A stretch of DNA of 64,000 bases from Candidatus Bathyarchaeota archaeon (GCA_023488905.1 JAMDCQ010000015.1:24324-88323); one strand, 5' to 3'. Counted from the first letter of the stretch, positions 10,609 through 20,395 are shown. Numbers and translations are program-made. Notes: generated by a model from the letters alone, not told the origin.

Positions 10609-11103
10609 TTGGACTTATATGTTTCATGCCTCGATATGTGTGCTGGGGCACACTGCTTGAACGGGAGCAACGAAACAGAGTTAGAGTACGCCTTACGTGG
10701 CAAAGCATGGAAAGTATATTGGTTCCTTCTAAAGAACGGCAACCCAGTCGGCGTCCGCGAAGTCCAACGGGCACTCCGCTTCAGTAGCCCAAGCATAGCA
10801 TTTCACCATCTCGAACAGCTGCGCGAGTTGGGTTTGGTTGCGAAGCAAGAAGTCGGCGGACACTACGTGTTGGTAGGCGAGGTTAAAATTGGAGTTCTAC
10901 GGCATTATGTAAAGCTTGGAAAACTGCTGTTTCCACGGTTCTTCTTCTACGCCCTGTTTTCCACGGTATTCTATGGCTTGTATTTGGCGCTTATGGTTCA
11001 CAGTTTCACCCGAGACAACCTCTTCATCATTGCATTTGGAGCTATTGTCTGCGGTATCTTCTGGTACGAGGCTTATCGAGTTTGGGGTATGAGGCCATTC
11101 TAA
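10609..11103 (+). CDS. Winged-helix (ArsR-like) regulator with C-terminal TM segments
   Basis: wHTH (REVQRALRFSSPSIAFHHLEQLRELGLV) followed by two hydrophobic helices. Confidence 0.7.
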   Translation: MDLYVSCLDMCAGAHCLNGSNETELEYALRGKAWKVYWFLLKNGNPVGVREVQRALRFSSPSIAFHHLEQLRELGLVAKQEVGGHYVLVGEVKIGVLRHYVKLGKLLFPRFFFYALFSTVFYGLYLALMVHSFTRDNLFIIAFGAIVCGIFWYEAYRVWGMRPF

Positions 11104-11180
11104 TTGTTAGAACAGCATGTTCGCATGCTTAGCATAAAATAAACTCATCACCATTGGTCATTTAAGGAGAAAACAACTAC

Positions 11181-13187
11181 ATGGTTCAGAAAGAAATCAC
11201 GAAGAAAACACGAGTCTACGCAACAGCAGCTGTGCTTTCAGCTGTTCTGCTTGTATCTATGGTTTACGTTTTTGGCGCTGCCCCCATCCTTTTCCCAGAT
11301 CAAGCGCCCTCAGCGTCAGGTATGAGAACCTTCGCTTCCATGGCTGACATAGTTAATTACCTCAACACAAACGCGCAGGGCTCAAATTACGTCGGAGGCC
11401 CCTTGGATAACAAGTTCTTTGGTGAACGCGCGTCTGTTCCAGCACCGAATCCTATGACCCAAGGAACTTTTAGCGATAGTTCTGCAGTTCAAGAAACTTC
11501 TGGAACTGGTAGCAAAGGTTACTCGACAACCAACATTCAAGTCAGCGGTGTGGATGAGGCGGATACAGTGAAAACGGATGGCAACTACATCTACACCATA
11601 TCCTCTAAACAAAACAACTATTACTACTACGATGCTTACTCCTCTGGATACAGCAACACGGTCTACGTTTTAGACGCTGACCCACAGACCCCTCAAGTTG
11701 TATCCAAAATTACCATGGATAACAACACTCAAGCCGCAGGATTATTCCTCAGCACTGACGGCAACAAACTGGTCGTTGTAGCCAGCAAATACCAAAGCTA
11801 CTACGGCGTGCTGGGCATCGCAGAAGATTCGGCGCCACGCATTATGCCCTACTACAACAGCGACGTGTACACCTTCCTCTACGTTTATGACGTTTCAAAT
11901 AAAGCCAGTCCCGCTTTAACTCGGAACTTAACTATGAGTGGCAGTTACTTTAACTCCAGAATGATCGGTGACAACGTTTATGCAGTTATCAGCCAACCGG
12001 CAGTAGTTTATAACGGCTTAGTTACTCTTCCAGCCGTATATGACGATCAAGTTAGCTACAAAGCCGCTCCAACCACGATTTACTACGCCGACATGAACGA
12101 CACAAGCTACAGCTTCACAAGCTTCTACGGCATAGACATCGCAAATGACTTTTCCGCTCCGACTAACATGACGGTTATGATGGGCGGCGCAAGCACAATG
12201 TACGTTTCACCTGACAACATCTACATAACGTATCCCAACTGGGATAACTCTGCAGGCTCCTACACTGCAATCTACCGTGTAAGCATAAACGGCTTAGACT
12301 TGTCACTTCAGGCTCAGGGCAGCGTTCCCGGAAACCTGCTAAACCAGTACTCCATGGATGAGTACAACGGCTACTTCCGAGTCGCCACTAACTGGTATGG
12401 GCAAGATAGTCAAATGAACAACGTCTACGTCCTTAACACCGATCTATCGGTCACTGGCAAACTGGAAGGATTAGCACCCAACGAGAACCTCCACGCCGTG
12501 CGCTTTATGGGCGACAAATGCTACCTCGTCACGTTCCAACAAATCGACCCGTTGTTCGTCATTGACCTCAGCCAACCTACTAACCCCACCGTTTTGGGTG
12601 AACTCAAAATCCCCGGCTACTCAGACTATCTACATCCCTTTGATGAAACGCACTTAATCGGCGTCGGAAAAGAAGCAGTAGTAGCAAATGAAGGAAACTT
12701 TGCATATTATCAAGGTTTGAAATTGGCGCTCTTTGATGTAGGAAACGTAAACAACCCCGTGCAGCTATCGTACTATGGCATCGGAGACAGAGGCACAGAC
12801 TCTGAAGCTCTCTACGAACCTAAAGCGTTCCTCTTCAACAAAAATAACGGCTTACTAGTGATACCTGTGAGCTTAGCAGAAGTCAGCGAATCCGACAGAC
12901 AAACCTATGGCGATTCAGCGTATGGCCAAACCGTTTGGCAAGGCGCCTACGTGTTCACTGTAACCTTAGACGGCTTCACTCTCAAAGGCACCGTAACCCA
13001 CATCGACGCGTCACTGCTCAACGGACAAGGGCAAATCAGCAGCTATAGTGAATACTGGAATACCCAAAACCAATGGATAACCCGCTCTCTCTACATCGGC
13101 AACACACTCTACACCATCTCCAACAGCGAAGTTAAACTCAGCAGCCTAAGCGACCTCTCAGAAATAGCTACAGTAAACCTTGCCTAA
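11181..13187 (+). CDS. Secreted beta-propeller domain protein
   Basis: N-terminal TM, VSGVDEADTVKTDGNYIYTIS and repeated propeller blades (Beta_propel-like). Confidence 0.85.
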   Translation: MVQKEITKKTRVYATAAVLSAVLLVSMVYVFGAAPILFPDQAPSASGMRTFASMADIVNYLNTNAQGSNYVGGPLDNKFFGERASVPAPNPMTQGTFSDSSAVQETSGTGSKGYSTTNIQVSGVDEADTVKTDGNYIYTISSKQNNYYYYDAYSSGYSNTVYVLDADPQTPQVVSKITMDNNTQAAGLFLSTDGNKLVVVASKYQSYYGVLGIAEDSAPRIMPYYNSDVYTFLYVYDVSNKASPALTRNLTMSGSYFNSRMIGDNVYAVISQPAVVYNGLVTLPAVYDDQVSYKAAPTTIYYADMNDTSYSFTSFYGIDIANDFSAPTNMTVMMGGASTMYVSPDNIYITYPNWDNSAGSYTAIYRVSINGLDLSLQAQGSVPGNLLNQYSMDEYNGYFRVATNWYGQDSQMNNVYVLNTDLSVTGKLEGLAPNENLHAVRFMGDKCYLVTFQQIDPLFVIDLSQPTNPTVLGELKIPGYSDYLHPFDETHLIGVGKEAVVANEGNFAYYQGLKLALFDVGNVNNPVQLSYYGIGDRGTDSEALYEPKAFLFNKNNGLLVIPVSLAEVSESDRQTYGDSAYGQTVWQGAYVFTVTLDGFTLKGTVTHIDASLLNGQGQISSYSEYWNTQNQWITRSLYIGNTLYTISNSEVKLSSLSDLSEIATVNLA

Positions 13188-13229
13188 ACAGCAACCCTTT
13201 CTTTTTTTCGTGGTGGTTTTTGGTATCTC

Positions 13230-14084
13230 TTAGCGGATAACTCCGAAAATATATGCCAATAAACCAACCAAGAACAACAGCAAAACAACCTTCTTTATTC
13301 TACGCGCCTTCTCACGGGAAGGTTCACACAGCAAAACCACTGAGCAAACGATCAGCCCCACAGCTGTAACCAAAACGAGGGGAATGAACCAGAATCCCAC
13401 CAGCCCCAAAAACCAAGTAAGCGGAGTCAACGCAACTGCCGAAAGGTAAAACACTACAGCGACCACGGCAGCCTTCTTCTCGCCAAACCGCACCGCCAAA
13501 GTTTTCACTCCCTCAGCGTTGTCACCCTTAACATCCACTATGCCCTTGGTGATTTCTCGTCCAGTGTTGGAGAGAAACGCCATAAGCGCAAACAGCAAAA
13601 CATTGAGCTGCAGGGTGCCTGTGACGGCTATGCTTCCGTAGATGAAGGGGATGGCAACGCAGGTGCTGACCAAAAAGTTGCCTGGTAACCCGCTCCTTTT
13701 TCCCACAGTGACATAGGTTACGGTGATTACCCAAGAGGCGACTGCTACGAGCAGGCAGAGCAAACTGGTGAAATAGGCAAAAGCTAAGCCGACTACCGTC
13801 AACAAGATAACAAACGTCAACGCTGCTTTTGGGCTTATTAAACCGCTAGGTATCGGTCGGGTCGGTTCGTTTACCGCATCAATACCGCGGTCGTAGTAGT
13901 CGTTGATGACCATGGCGGCGGCGCAGAGCAGAAATCCTGTGAAAAAACCGTAAACAATGTAGAGCCAATTCGGCATCGGCAGCGACACCGCGAGCAGTGC
14001 ACCTACGAAAACTGCAAACCCCGTCATTGCACAGTTCACTGGACGCATTAACCGTATGAAACCGCCGAGTTTGTTCATGCACAT
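13230..14084 (-). CDS. UbiA-family prenyltransferase, likely digeranylgeranylglyceryl phosphate synthase
   Basis: NDYYDRGIDAVNEPTRPIPSG and second DxxxD motif (KGIVDVKGDNAEGVKT). Confidence 0.87.
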   Translation of the reverse strand: MCMNKLGGFIRLMRPVNCAMTGFAVFVGALLAVSLPMPNWLYIVYGFFTGFLLCAAAMVINDYYDRGIDAVNEPTRPIPSGLISPKAALTFVILLTVVGLAFAYFTSLLCLLVAVASWVITVTYVTVGKRSGLPGNFLVSTCVAIPFIYGSIAVTGTLQLNVLLFALMAFLSNTGREITKGIVDVKGDNAEGVKTLAVRFGEKKAAVVAVVFYLSAVALTPLTWFLGLVGFWFIPLVLVTAVGLIVCSVVLLCEPSREKARRIKKVVLLLFLVGLLAYIFGVIR

Positions 14085-14181
14085 ACCGTTTAGTATCCTA
14101 TGTTGGGCGAGGTTGGTTATAAAAATTCTATTTTTCCCGCAACGATTTTATTGCTCCAGTGAGATTAAAACTTGATTTATC

Positions 14182-14592
14182 ATGAGTAACAATGTTCAAA
14201 CGACAAAAGTGAAAAAACAGAAAGTCGTCAGGGCATTGTTGCTTGTTGCTGGCACCATCTGCCTTGCGCTGGGCGCTATCGGAATATTTTTACCTATTTT
14301 ACCTACGACACCGTTTCTGTTGCTTGCCGCCGCATGTTACCTGCGCAGCTCCGAGCGCATGCATAAGTGGCTACTGGGCAACCGATGGTTTGGCGAATAC
14401 ATCAAAAACTATCAAGCAGGCAGAGGCATCCCCATGAAAACAAAGATACTTGCCATAACTCTATTGTGGGCGGCTATTCTGTTCTCAATGTTCTTTATGG
14501 TTAGCGAGATTTTGATTGCACAAATCGTGCTGTTCGCCATCGCAGTCGGGGTTACTGTGCATTTAGCCAGGTTGCCCACCTTTAAAAAGTAG
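14182..14592 (+). CDS. DUF454 (YbaN-like) membrane protein
   Basis: ALGAIGIFLPILPTTPFLLLAAACYLRSSERMHKWL signature. Confidence 0.85.
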   Translation: MSNNVQTTKVKKQKVVRALLLVAGTICLALGAIGIFLPILPTTPFLLLAAACYLRSSERMHKWLLGNRWFGEYIKNYQAGRGIPMKTKILAITLLWAAILFSMFFMVSEILIAQIVLFAIAVGVTVHLARLPTFKK

Positions 14593-14647
14593 CTTTAAAA
14601 GTATTTTGGCGTACAGGCAGCTAATGAGAAACGTTAAAAGGATTAAC

Positions 14648-15979
14648 GCGCCCTATCAACATAGCAACTTATTGGTGAAGCCCGTGAGTGACAACTACGC
14701 CCCTCTAATAGGTGATAATTATTCCCCTGATAAAATCCGCGTCGTCATCCCCGTCGGCGGAAAAGCCACCCGACTTCTGCCCTTAACCGCTGAAACCAGC
14801 AAAGCATGCCTCCGCCTACTAAACCGCCCGCTCGTAGAATTCTCGCTTCTATCACTAGCAAGTCAGGGAATTAGGAACTTTATCTTCGGCGTAAAAGGCT
14901 ACACCAACTACAGAGACCTAACAGACTACTTCGAGTCAGGTTATGGCGTCTCCGCAAAATACTGCATAAAACCCCGCATACACATTAAATACCAACCCAA
15001 CGTACCCGACTTAGGCAGCGCAGATTCGGCACGCATAAACATTGACTACTACGAACTCAACAACCCCATATTTGCTGTGCAAGGCGATAACATATTTGAC
15101 ATAAAAGTCAAACACCTCCTTGATTTCCATAAAGAAAAAGGAGCATGCCTAACCATCGTGCTTCGTGAAGTAGACAATGTGGAAGGTTTAGGCTTAGCTG
15201 ACATCGACAAAAACGGCCGCATCAACAAATTTGTAGAGAAACCAGCGCCCAAAGATGCCCCAAGCAACCTCGCCAATACAGGTCTCTATGTCTTGTCGCC
15301 TGAAGTGCGAAAAATATTCCAAGAAAAAGGCGTGCAGCAAATCATCAAAGAAAAGAACCGCCTTGACTTCGGCTACGACTTCATACCCTACGTCATCTCA
15401 ACGGGTCGCCCAGTTTATGGCTACACACTCAAAGGCAACTGGTTCGATGTTGGCACACCTAAAAATTATTTGGAAGCCATGAAAAACCTGCTACACGGCG
15501 GGTTCTCAACCCTAAACGACTTCGGCGGAAGATTAAGCCAAAGCGAAAAGATCTGGGTTCAGGGCGACAGCACAGATTCCGAGAAGCGCCGCCAAGAAAC
15601 CATCTGTAAGATTAAGCAGAAAAAGATTGAGGTAGAAGAAGCCGTACTAATTGGGCGTCACTGCCAGATCGAAGATGGCGCACGCATTGTAAATAGTTGC
15701 ATCGACAACTTTACACGGATAGGCAAAAACGTTGTGATCAAGAACTCGGCGATAATGGATAGAGTCATCATCGGGGATAACGCGGAAATCTATGACAGCA
15801 TAATTGGCAGGCACGTGGTTGTGAATTCGAGTTGCAATAAACCCGCCAAAATCAGCGGCGTAAGCGTAATCGCGGACGACGTGACTTTAGAGGAAGGCTG
15901 CACCTTGGTTTCAACGAAAGTTTACCCGCATCAGCAGATAAGAGGCGAATTCCAAAACCAAACCATAATCGCCAACTAA
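14648..15979 (+). CDS. Sugar-phosphate nucleotidyltransferase with left-handed beta-helix domain
   Basis: IPVGGKATRLLPLTAETSKACLRLLNRPLVEF; C-terminal hexapeptide repeats. Start uncertain. Confidence 0.85.
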   Translation, partial: APYQHSNLLVKPVSDNYAPLIGDNYSPDKIRVVIPVGGKATRLLPLTAETSKACLRLLNRPLVEFSLLSLASQGIRNFIFGVKGYTNYRDLTDYFESGYGVSAKYCIKPRIHIKYQPNVPDLGSADSARINIDYYELNNPIFAVQGDNIFDIKVKHLLDFHKEKGACLTIVLREVDNVEGLGLADIDKNGRINKFVEKPAPKDAPSNLANTGLYVLSPEVRKIFQEKGVQQIIKEKNRLDFGYDFIPYVISTGRPVYGYTLKGNWFDVGTPKNYLEAMKNLLHGGFSTLNDFGGRLSQSEKIWVQGDSTDSEKRRQETICKIKQKKIEVEEAVLIGRHCQIEDGARIVNSCIDNFTRIGKNVVIKNSAIMDRVIIGDNAEIYDSIIGRHVVVNSSCNKPAKISGVSVIADDVTLEEGCTLVSTKVYPHQQIRGEFQNQTIIAN

Positions 15980-16051
15980 ACCTCTTTTTCTCAGCAACCT
16001 CTTCTTGCAAACAGTTTATCTATTCAAACTTTGAAATACCCTTGATGACTT

Positions 16052-16570
16052 ATGAATACTGAAGAGTTAAGGGCGATGCCCAAAACGGCCATACCGCAAA
16101 TAGCAAAAACGCTCTCCAAACAAGACGTTACCTTCCTCGTTGACACCTTAGCTGAAAAAGACGATGCTCTGAGGTACAATGCATTTTTGTTGCTGCAAGC
16201 CAACTCCAAGCTTACGCCAGACGTTCATGCGCATTGGGGTACTCTTGAGAGTAAACTGGAAAGTTCAAACTCGTACCAACGCAGTCTCGGACTTATGTTG
16301 ATGGCTGAGAACGTACGTTGGGACAGAGAAGAAAAATTCGGCAGAATCCTAAATCGATACTTGGAATGCTGTATGGACGAGAAATTCATCACTGCTCGAC
16401 AAGCAATCCAGGGGTTGACGAACGTGGTCGCAGCAACCAACAGCTATGACAGCAAAATCCAGCAGGCACTGACCACTTTGGCGCTGGATAAATACAAGCC
16501 TAACCAGCAGAACCTCCTTAAAAAAGACGCAGCAAACATCCTTAAACTGATCGAGAAAAAGCACCGCTGA
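16052..16570 (+). CDS. Helical-repeat (HEAT-like) protein of unknown function
   Basis: 172-aa helical protein. Confidence 0.5.
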   Translation: MNTEELRAMPKTAIPQIAKTLSKQDVTFLVDTLAEKDDALRYNAFLLLQANSKLTPDVHAHWGTLESKLESSNSYQRSLGLMLMAENVRWDREEKFGRILNRYLECCMDEKFITARQAIQGLTNVVAATNSYDSKIQQALTTLALDKYKPNQQNLLKKDAANILKLIEKKHR

Positions 16571-17125
16571 CTAAGCCTTAAACCACTTAAACATGAGGTA
16601 CTTTATCTTTTTAGAAGCCACATCGGGCACAGCGATTATGAAGCGTTTACGAACCGTCGTCGCCAACCGCCCATTCTTAACAATCTCAGTAGCGGAAATA
16701 TCTGAGTCTGCCTTTTTAACCGTCACCATATAAGGGGCATGCTCCACCCCGGGACCGTACTTGTAGACAGCGAAGTCGCAGCCAAACTTAATGCCCGGTG
16801 TAACAATCAAGCCGCTGTCACGTAAGTCATGGTAAACAGCGTATTTCTCTTCAAATTCATCATAGAGCTGTTTTGCTTTGACGCGGAGTTTTTTGAGGCT
16901 CACTCTAGTTTGATTGGTGCTCTCGTAGATGTCGATTTTTTCAGTTTCCGCCAAGTAGAGCCCTTCCATGAGGTCCAAAACTAGTGGGACGTCGAATTCG
17001 GGGATTTTTGGTTTGGGGATGCCGACGGGTTTGCCGTAGTAGGCGGTTTTGTAGAGTTGGGAGCCCTCGGTTGGGTTCCAGACTACAAGAAAGTTTTCGA
17101 GGAGCTCAACTTGGATTTTAGACAT
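16571..17125 (-). CDS. endA: tRNA-splicing endonuclease, catalytic-type subunit
   Basis: GIKFGCDFAVYKYGPGVEHAPYMVTV...TTVRKRFIIAV retains Tyr/His/Lys positions. Confidence 0.88.
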   Translation of the reverse strand: MSKIQVELLENFLVVWNPTEGSQLYKTAYYGKPVGIPKPKIPEFDVPLVLDLMEGLYLAETEKIDIYESTNQTRVSLKKLRVKAKQLYDEFEEKYAVYHDLRDSGLIVTPGIKFGCDFAVYKYGPGVEHAPYMVTVKKADSDISATEIVKNGRLATTVRKRFIIAVPDVASKKIKYLMFKWFKA

Positions 17126-17136
17126 ACGGCGTCCTG

Positions 17137-17796
17137 CTACATTATCATTGAAACCATGCGAGCTGCGTCTGCGGCGTCCTCAGCTTTATCGGCAGAGTTC
17201 TCCAGCAACTGCAAGACATCTCGAAGCAACAACAACACGGGGGTGTCGAGTTTGCTGGAAAGCACTTTAATGGTTAGGGCGCGGTATTGGTCGTCGACTA
17301 TGCGTTCAGCGATTTCTACGTCTTTGGCGCGTTCCAAAGTTTTCTGGGAACCATAGTTAAGCACCATAAGCGTTTCTCGAAGCTTAAGCGTAGCATCTAA
17401 TGTTGCTAGGCTGAGTTTTAGGAGGTCTTTTTTGATATCTGAGGGGATTGTCCAGTTGTGCTCCATGATTTCGAGCAGGTAGTAGGCGATGCCTTCTGAA
17501 AAGTCGGCGATTTCGCTTGAGAGGTTGGTGAATCTAAGGAAGTCTTCACGGGCGTAGAGTATAGCGCCGATTTCTGCTAGTTCTTGGCTGACCATGCGGC
17601 GGGCTTTGATGACTTCTTCTTCTCCTGCTTTGATTTCTGTGAAGAGTTTGCGTACGGCGGCTTTGTCTCCGCTGGCGAAGAATTCGACCAGTTGTGGGAT
17701 TTTTCTTGAGACATCGACTACTTTACGTAGGTTATCTTGACAAGCGTTGAGCGCACGCCGCTTCACGCGCTCTTCTGTTTCCGAAGGTAATACCAT
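17137..17796 (-). CDS. PhoU-like / DUF47 family protein
   Basis: Helical DUF47/TIGR00153-like pattern. Confidence 0.75.
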   Translation of the reverse strand: MVLPSETEERVKRRALNACQDNLRKVVDVSRKIPQLVEFFASGDKAAVRKLFTEIKAGEEEVIKARRMVSQELAEIGAILYAREDFLRFTNLSSEIADFSEGIAYYLLEIMEHNWTIPSDIKKDLLKLSLATLDATLKLRETLMVLNYGSQKTLERAKDVEIAERIVDDQYRALTIKVLSSKLDTPVLLLLRDVLQLLENSADKAEDAADAARMVSMIM

Positions 17797-17867
17797 ACTG
17801 TTTATCCCCTGCTATAATCAACCCTAATTATCAATCAAATTAACACTGTGTTTATTAAAAAAGGTAG

Positions 17868-19643
17868 CTACTTAACCTTTATTAATTCTCCCAAGCTTTC
17901 GAAGTTAATTTTACCCTCAAAGTACAGGTGTAGCAGTTTTGGCAACTCTGCGATTGCGGCTCGGACTTGCTGCCAGCTGTCGCGGTCGCGGATGGTTACT
18001 GTGCCGTCGCTTAGGGTGTCGTAGTCGATGGTTATGCCGAGTTGTATGCCTGCTTCGTCTGCGCGTGCGTAGCGTCTGCCGATGGAGCCTGTTTCGTCGA
18101 ATTCCGTCATGAACCCTTCACAGGCGAGGAGTTTTTGGACTTCTTTAGCTTTGGTGTCCATGCCGTCTTTGCCCATCAAAGGGTAAACACCAACTTGAAT
18201 CGGCGCGATGCTTCTTGGGAAACTTAGAACTACGCGATCATCTTTTAAGCCGTAAGCGTATTCGAGGGCGACGTAGAAGAGGCGGTCGCAGCCGAAACTT
18301 GGCTCCACCACATGGGGCACGAAGCGTTTGCCCCGCACTGTGGTTTTCTGTTTGCCTATTTCGACTTGTTCTTTGAAGATTTGGTAGCCTTCGACTAGGA
18401 TGCTGCCGTCTTTTTCCATGTCGTCCGCAACTTGCTGGGCGGGGACTTTGGCGAGTGCTGCGGCGGCTTTGGCTGCTTCGCCCTTGTAAACGGGGCCAAG
18501 TTTCGCCATGAGGGGTTTAACGGCTAATTCCTCAGTTTCCACTGGATTGGGGAACTCTTTGTAAACGGTCATGTCGACGCCGCTGGCTTTCATATGGCAA
18601 GTGAGGTCGTAATCTGTGCGGTAAGCATGTCCGCTGACTTCCACCCAACCCCAACGGTCAACCATCACCTCTTGGTCAAAACTCTGAGTGCTGTAGTGAG
18701 CTTTTTCCCATGTCAATTTTTCGAGGAAACGCTGTCGACTTGCGGGTACGCCCAGCTCGGTTAGGAGGCGTTTGGCTTGCGCCATGAAGTATGCTTGCCA
18801 CTCGTTTTTGATGATGCCTTTGTCGAGTGCTTCTCGTACAGTAAAGTTGGTTACGTCTTCGCATTCTTTGAGGCGCGTGTCGCATAGCAGTATTGGGAGG
18901 ACTTCGTTTTCTACCTCTGCAAGCCTTTCGCATGCTGGCTCTTCGGGGTCAAAGAAAAACTCTAAATCCGCTATGGTGAATTCTCGGAGGCGGATTAAGC
19001 CTTGTCGCGGTGAGATTTCGTTGCGAAGTGCCTTGCCGATGTTGATGCAGCCAAAAGGTAAGCGTTCGCGTGCGACGTTGTAGAGGCGGTTGAATTCTAC
19101 GAATATGTTTTGGGCTGCTTCGGGTCTGCCGTAGCCGACGGAGCCGCTGTATGGGCCGATGGTGGTTTCGAACATGGTTAAGTAGCGTGTGGGTTCGCTG
19201 AATTTGCCTTTGCAGTCGGGGCAGATGACTTCGTGGCGTTCGAGTTCGACTTTGATGTCGTCGAGGCTCATTTTTTCTGCTTCGGCGCTGCTTATGCCCT
19301 TGTCTTCGAGGAGGTGGTCTGCTCGGAATCGTGTGTGGCAGTTTTGGCATTCCACCATGGGTTCTTTGAAGTGGGCTACGTGGCCTGAGGCTTCGAAGAC
19401 TTTGGCGGGGGCGATGACTGAGGATTCCATTTCGTATATGCCGATTTTTTTGACTACCAGTTCCCGCAGTTTGGCTTCTATGTTCTGTTTTAGGCGTGTG
19501 CCGAGTGGTCCGTATGTGACAAAGCCGCCGCTTCCACCATAAATCTCAAAACTGCTCCAGAAGAAGCCTCGGCGCTTAGCGAGTTCGTTGACTGCTACGA
19601 ACTTGTCGCATTGTGCTTTACTGCATTTAGCTTCGCTACTCAA
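17868..19643 (-). CDS. glyS: Glycyl-tRNA synthetase (alpha2 type)
   Basis: Class II motifs (GPLGTRLKQNIEAKL; RNEISPRQGLIRLREFTIADLEFFF; PHVVEPSFGCDRLFY); probable TTG start. Confidence 0.95.
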   Translation of the reverse strand: MSSEAKCSKAQCDKFVAVNELAKRRGFFWSSFEIYGGSGGFVTYGPLGTRLKQNIEAKLRELVVKKIGIYEMESSVIAPAKVFEASGHVAHFKEPMVECQNCHTRFRADHLLEDKGISSAEAEKMSLDDIKVELERHEVICPDCKGKFSEPTRYLTMFETTIGPYSGSVGYGRPEAAQNIFVEFNRLYNVARERLPFGCINIGKALRNEISPRQGLIRLREFTIADLEFFFDPEEPACERLAEVENEVLPILLCDTRLKECEDVTNFTVREALDKGIIKNEWQAYFMAQAKRLLTELGVPASRQRFLEKLTWEKAHYSTQSFDQEVMVDRWGWVEVSGHAYRTDYDLTCHMKASGVDMTVYKEFPNPVETEELAVKPLMAKLGPVYKGEAAKAAAALAKVPAQQVADDMEKDGSILVEGYQIFKEQVEIGKQKTTVRGKRFVPHVVEPSFGCDRLFYVALEYAYGLKDDRVVLSFPRSIAPIQVGVYPLMGKDGMDTKAKEVQKLLACEGFMTEFDETGSIGRRYARADEAGIQLGITIDYDTLSDGTVTIRDRDSWQQVRAAIAELPKLLHLYFEGKINFESLGELIKVK

Positions 19644-19741
19644 AGATCATTACCTGTTTTATCCCTTTAGGCTGCATTAACAATTAAAACGTTGCCATGC
19701 CCCATTGATTTACTGACTTGTGGACTACCGTTTTTTTCGTT

Positions 19742-20395
19742 AGTTGTTGTTGCAGAAAAACCCCTATACACAACAACAACCAGTGGACTGGGCTGTGGTT
19801 TCTGTTTTGGTTTCGGCTGCTTTTGGCGGTTGCATGCTGGTTGTGGAGATTTCTACAAGCAACTCAGTTTAGCTGTGAGGTTGAGCGTAACTGCGATTCT
19901 TTGACTATACCCCCCCATTTAACAGCAGATCAAAAAATCAATCTTGGAAGATGCCGCTGACCCCTCTTATTTCATCTTCTTCCAGCAGGCTTGGCAGCGA
20001 CGTCTGTTTTGGGTTTAGCTGGTTTCTGCTACGGCAGGCTGGTTGTGGCGTTTTCCGCAAGCAGTCCCGCTTGGCAGACGCGGTTGATGTGGAACAGCCG
20101 CGTTTGCTGCTCTCAGTTGACCCCCCTCCCCTTATTTAAAGCCCCAAAAATCTGTCTTCTCTGCGTTTACACTCTTTATGTGGCTGCGGCGGCTTACGGC
20201 ACACCACAAGACGGCGACTGAGGGCGGTTGTGTTTTGGGTTTGCAACGTTTTTGTGCGTCTGTTTCGGTGTGGTGTGCGAGATTTTTTCCACAAGAACAA
20301 CATACCTCCATGTTGAAGCCGCTACCATGTGAGTGCGAAAAGCCTGTATCGACCGCATTTTCTCCACAAGAATCAACGAACATCAATTAACAGCG
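19742..20395 (-). repeat. Cluster of structured dispersed-repeat units (hairpin family plus ~220-bp element), upstream of glyS
   Basis: Contains AGTTGTTGTTGCAG...CACAACAACAACC, two 18-nt hairpins (19841-19858, 20043-20060), and a ~220-bp segment (~20160-20385) matching 61785-62000 in inverse orientation. Confidence 0.75.

Noticed and set aside
19692-20390. Several 60-84 aa ORFs in the glyS-upstream region
   Set aside because: They overlap on both strands inside repeat DNA and are compositionally odd; treated as repeat rather than separate genes (one conserved frame is discussed as a finding).
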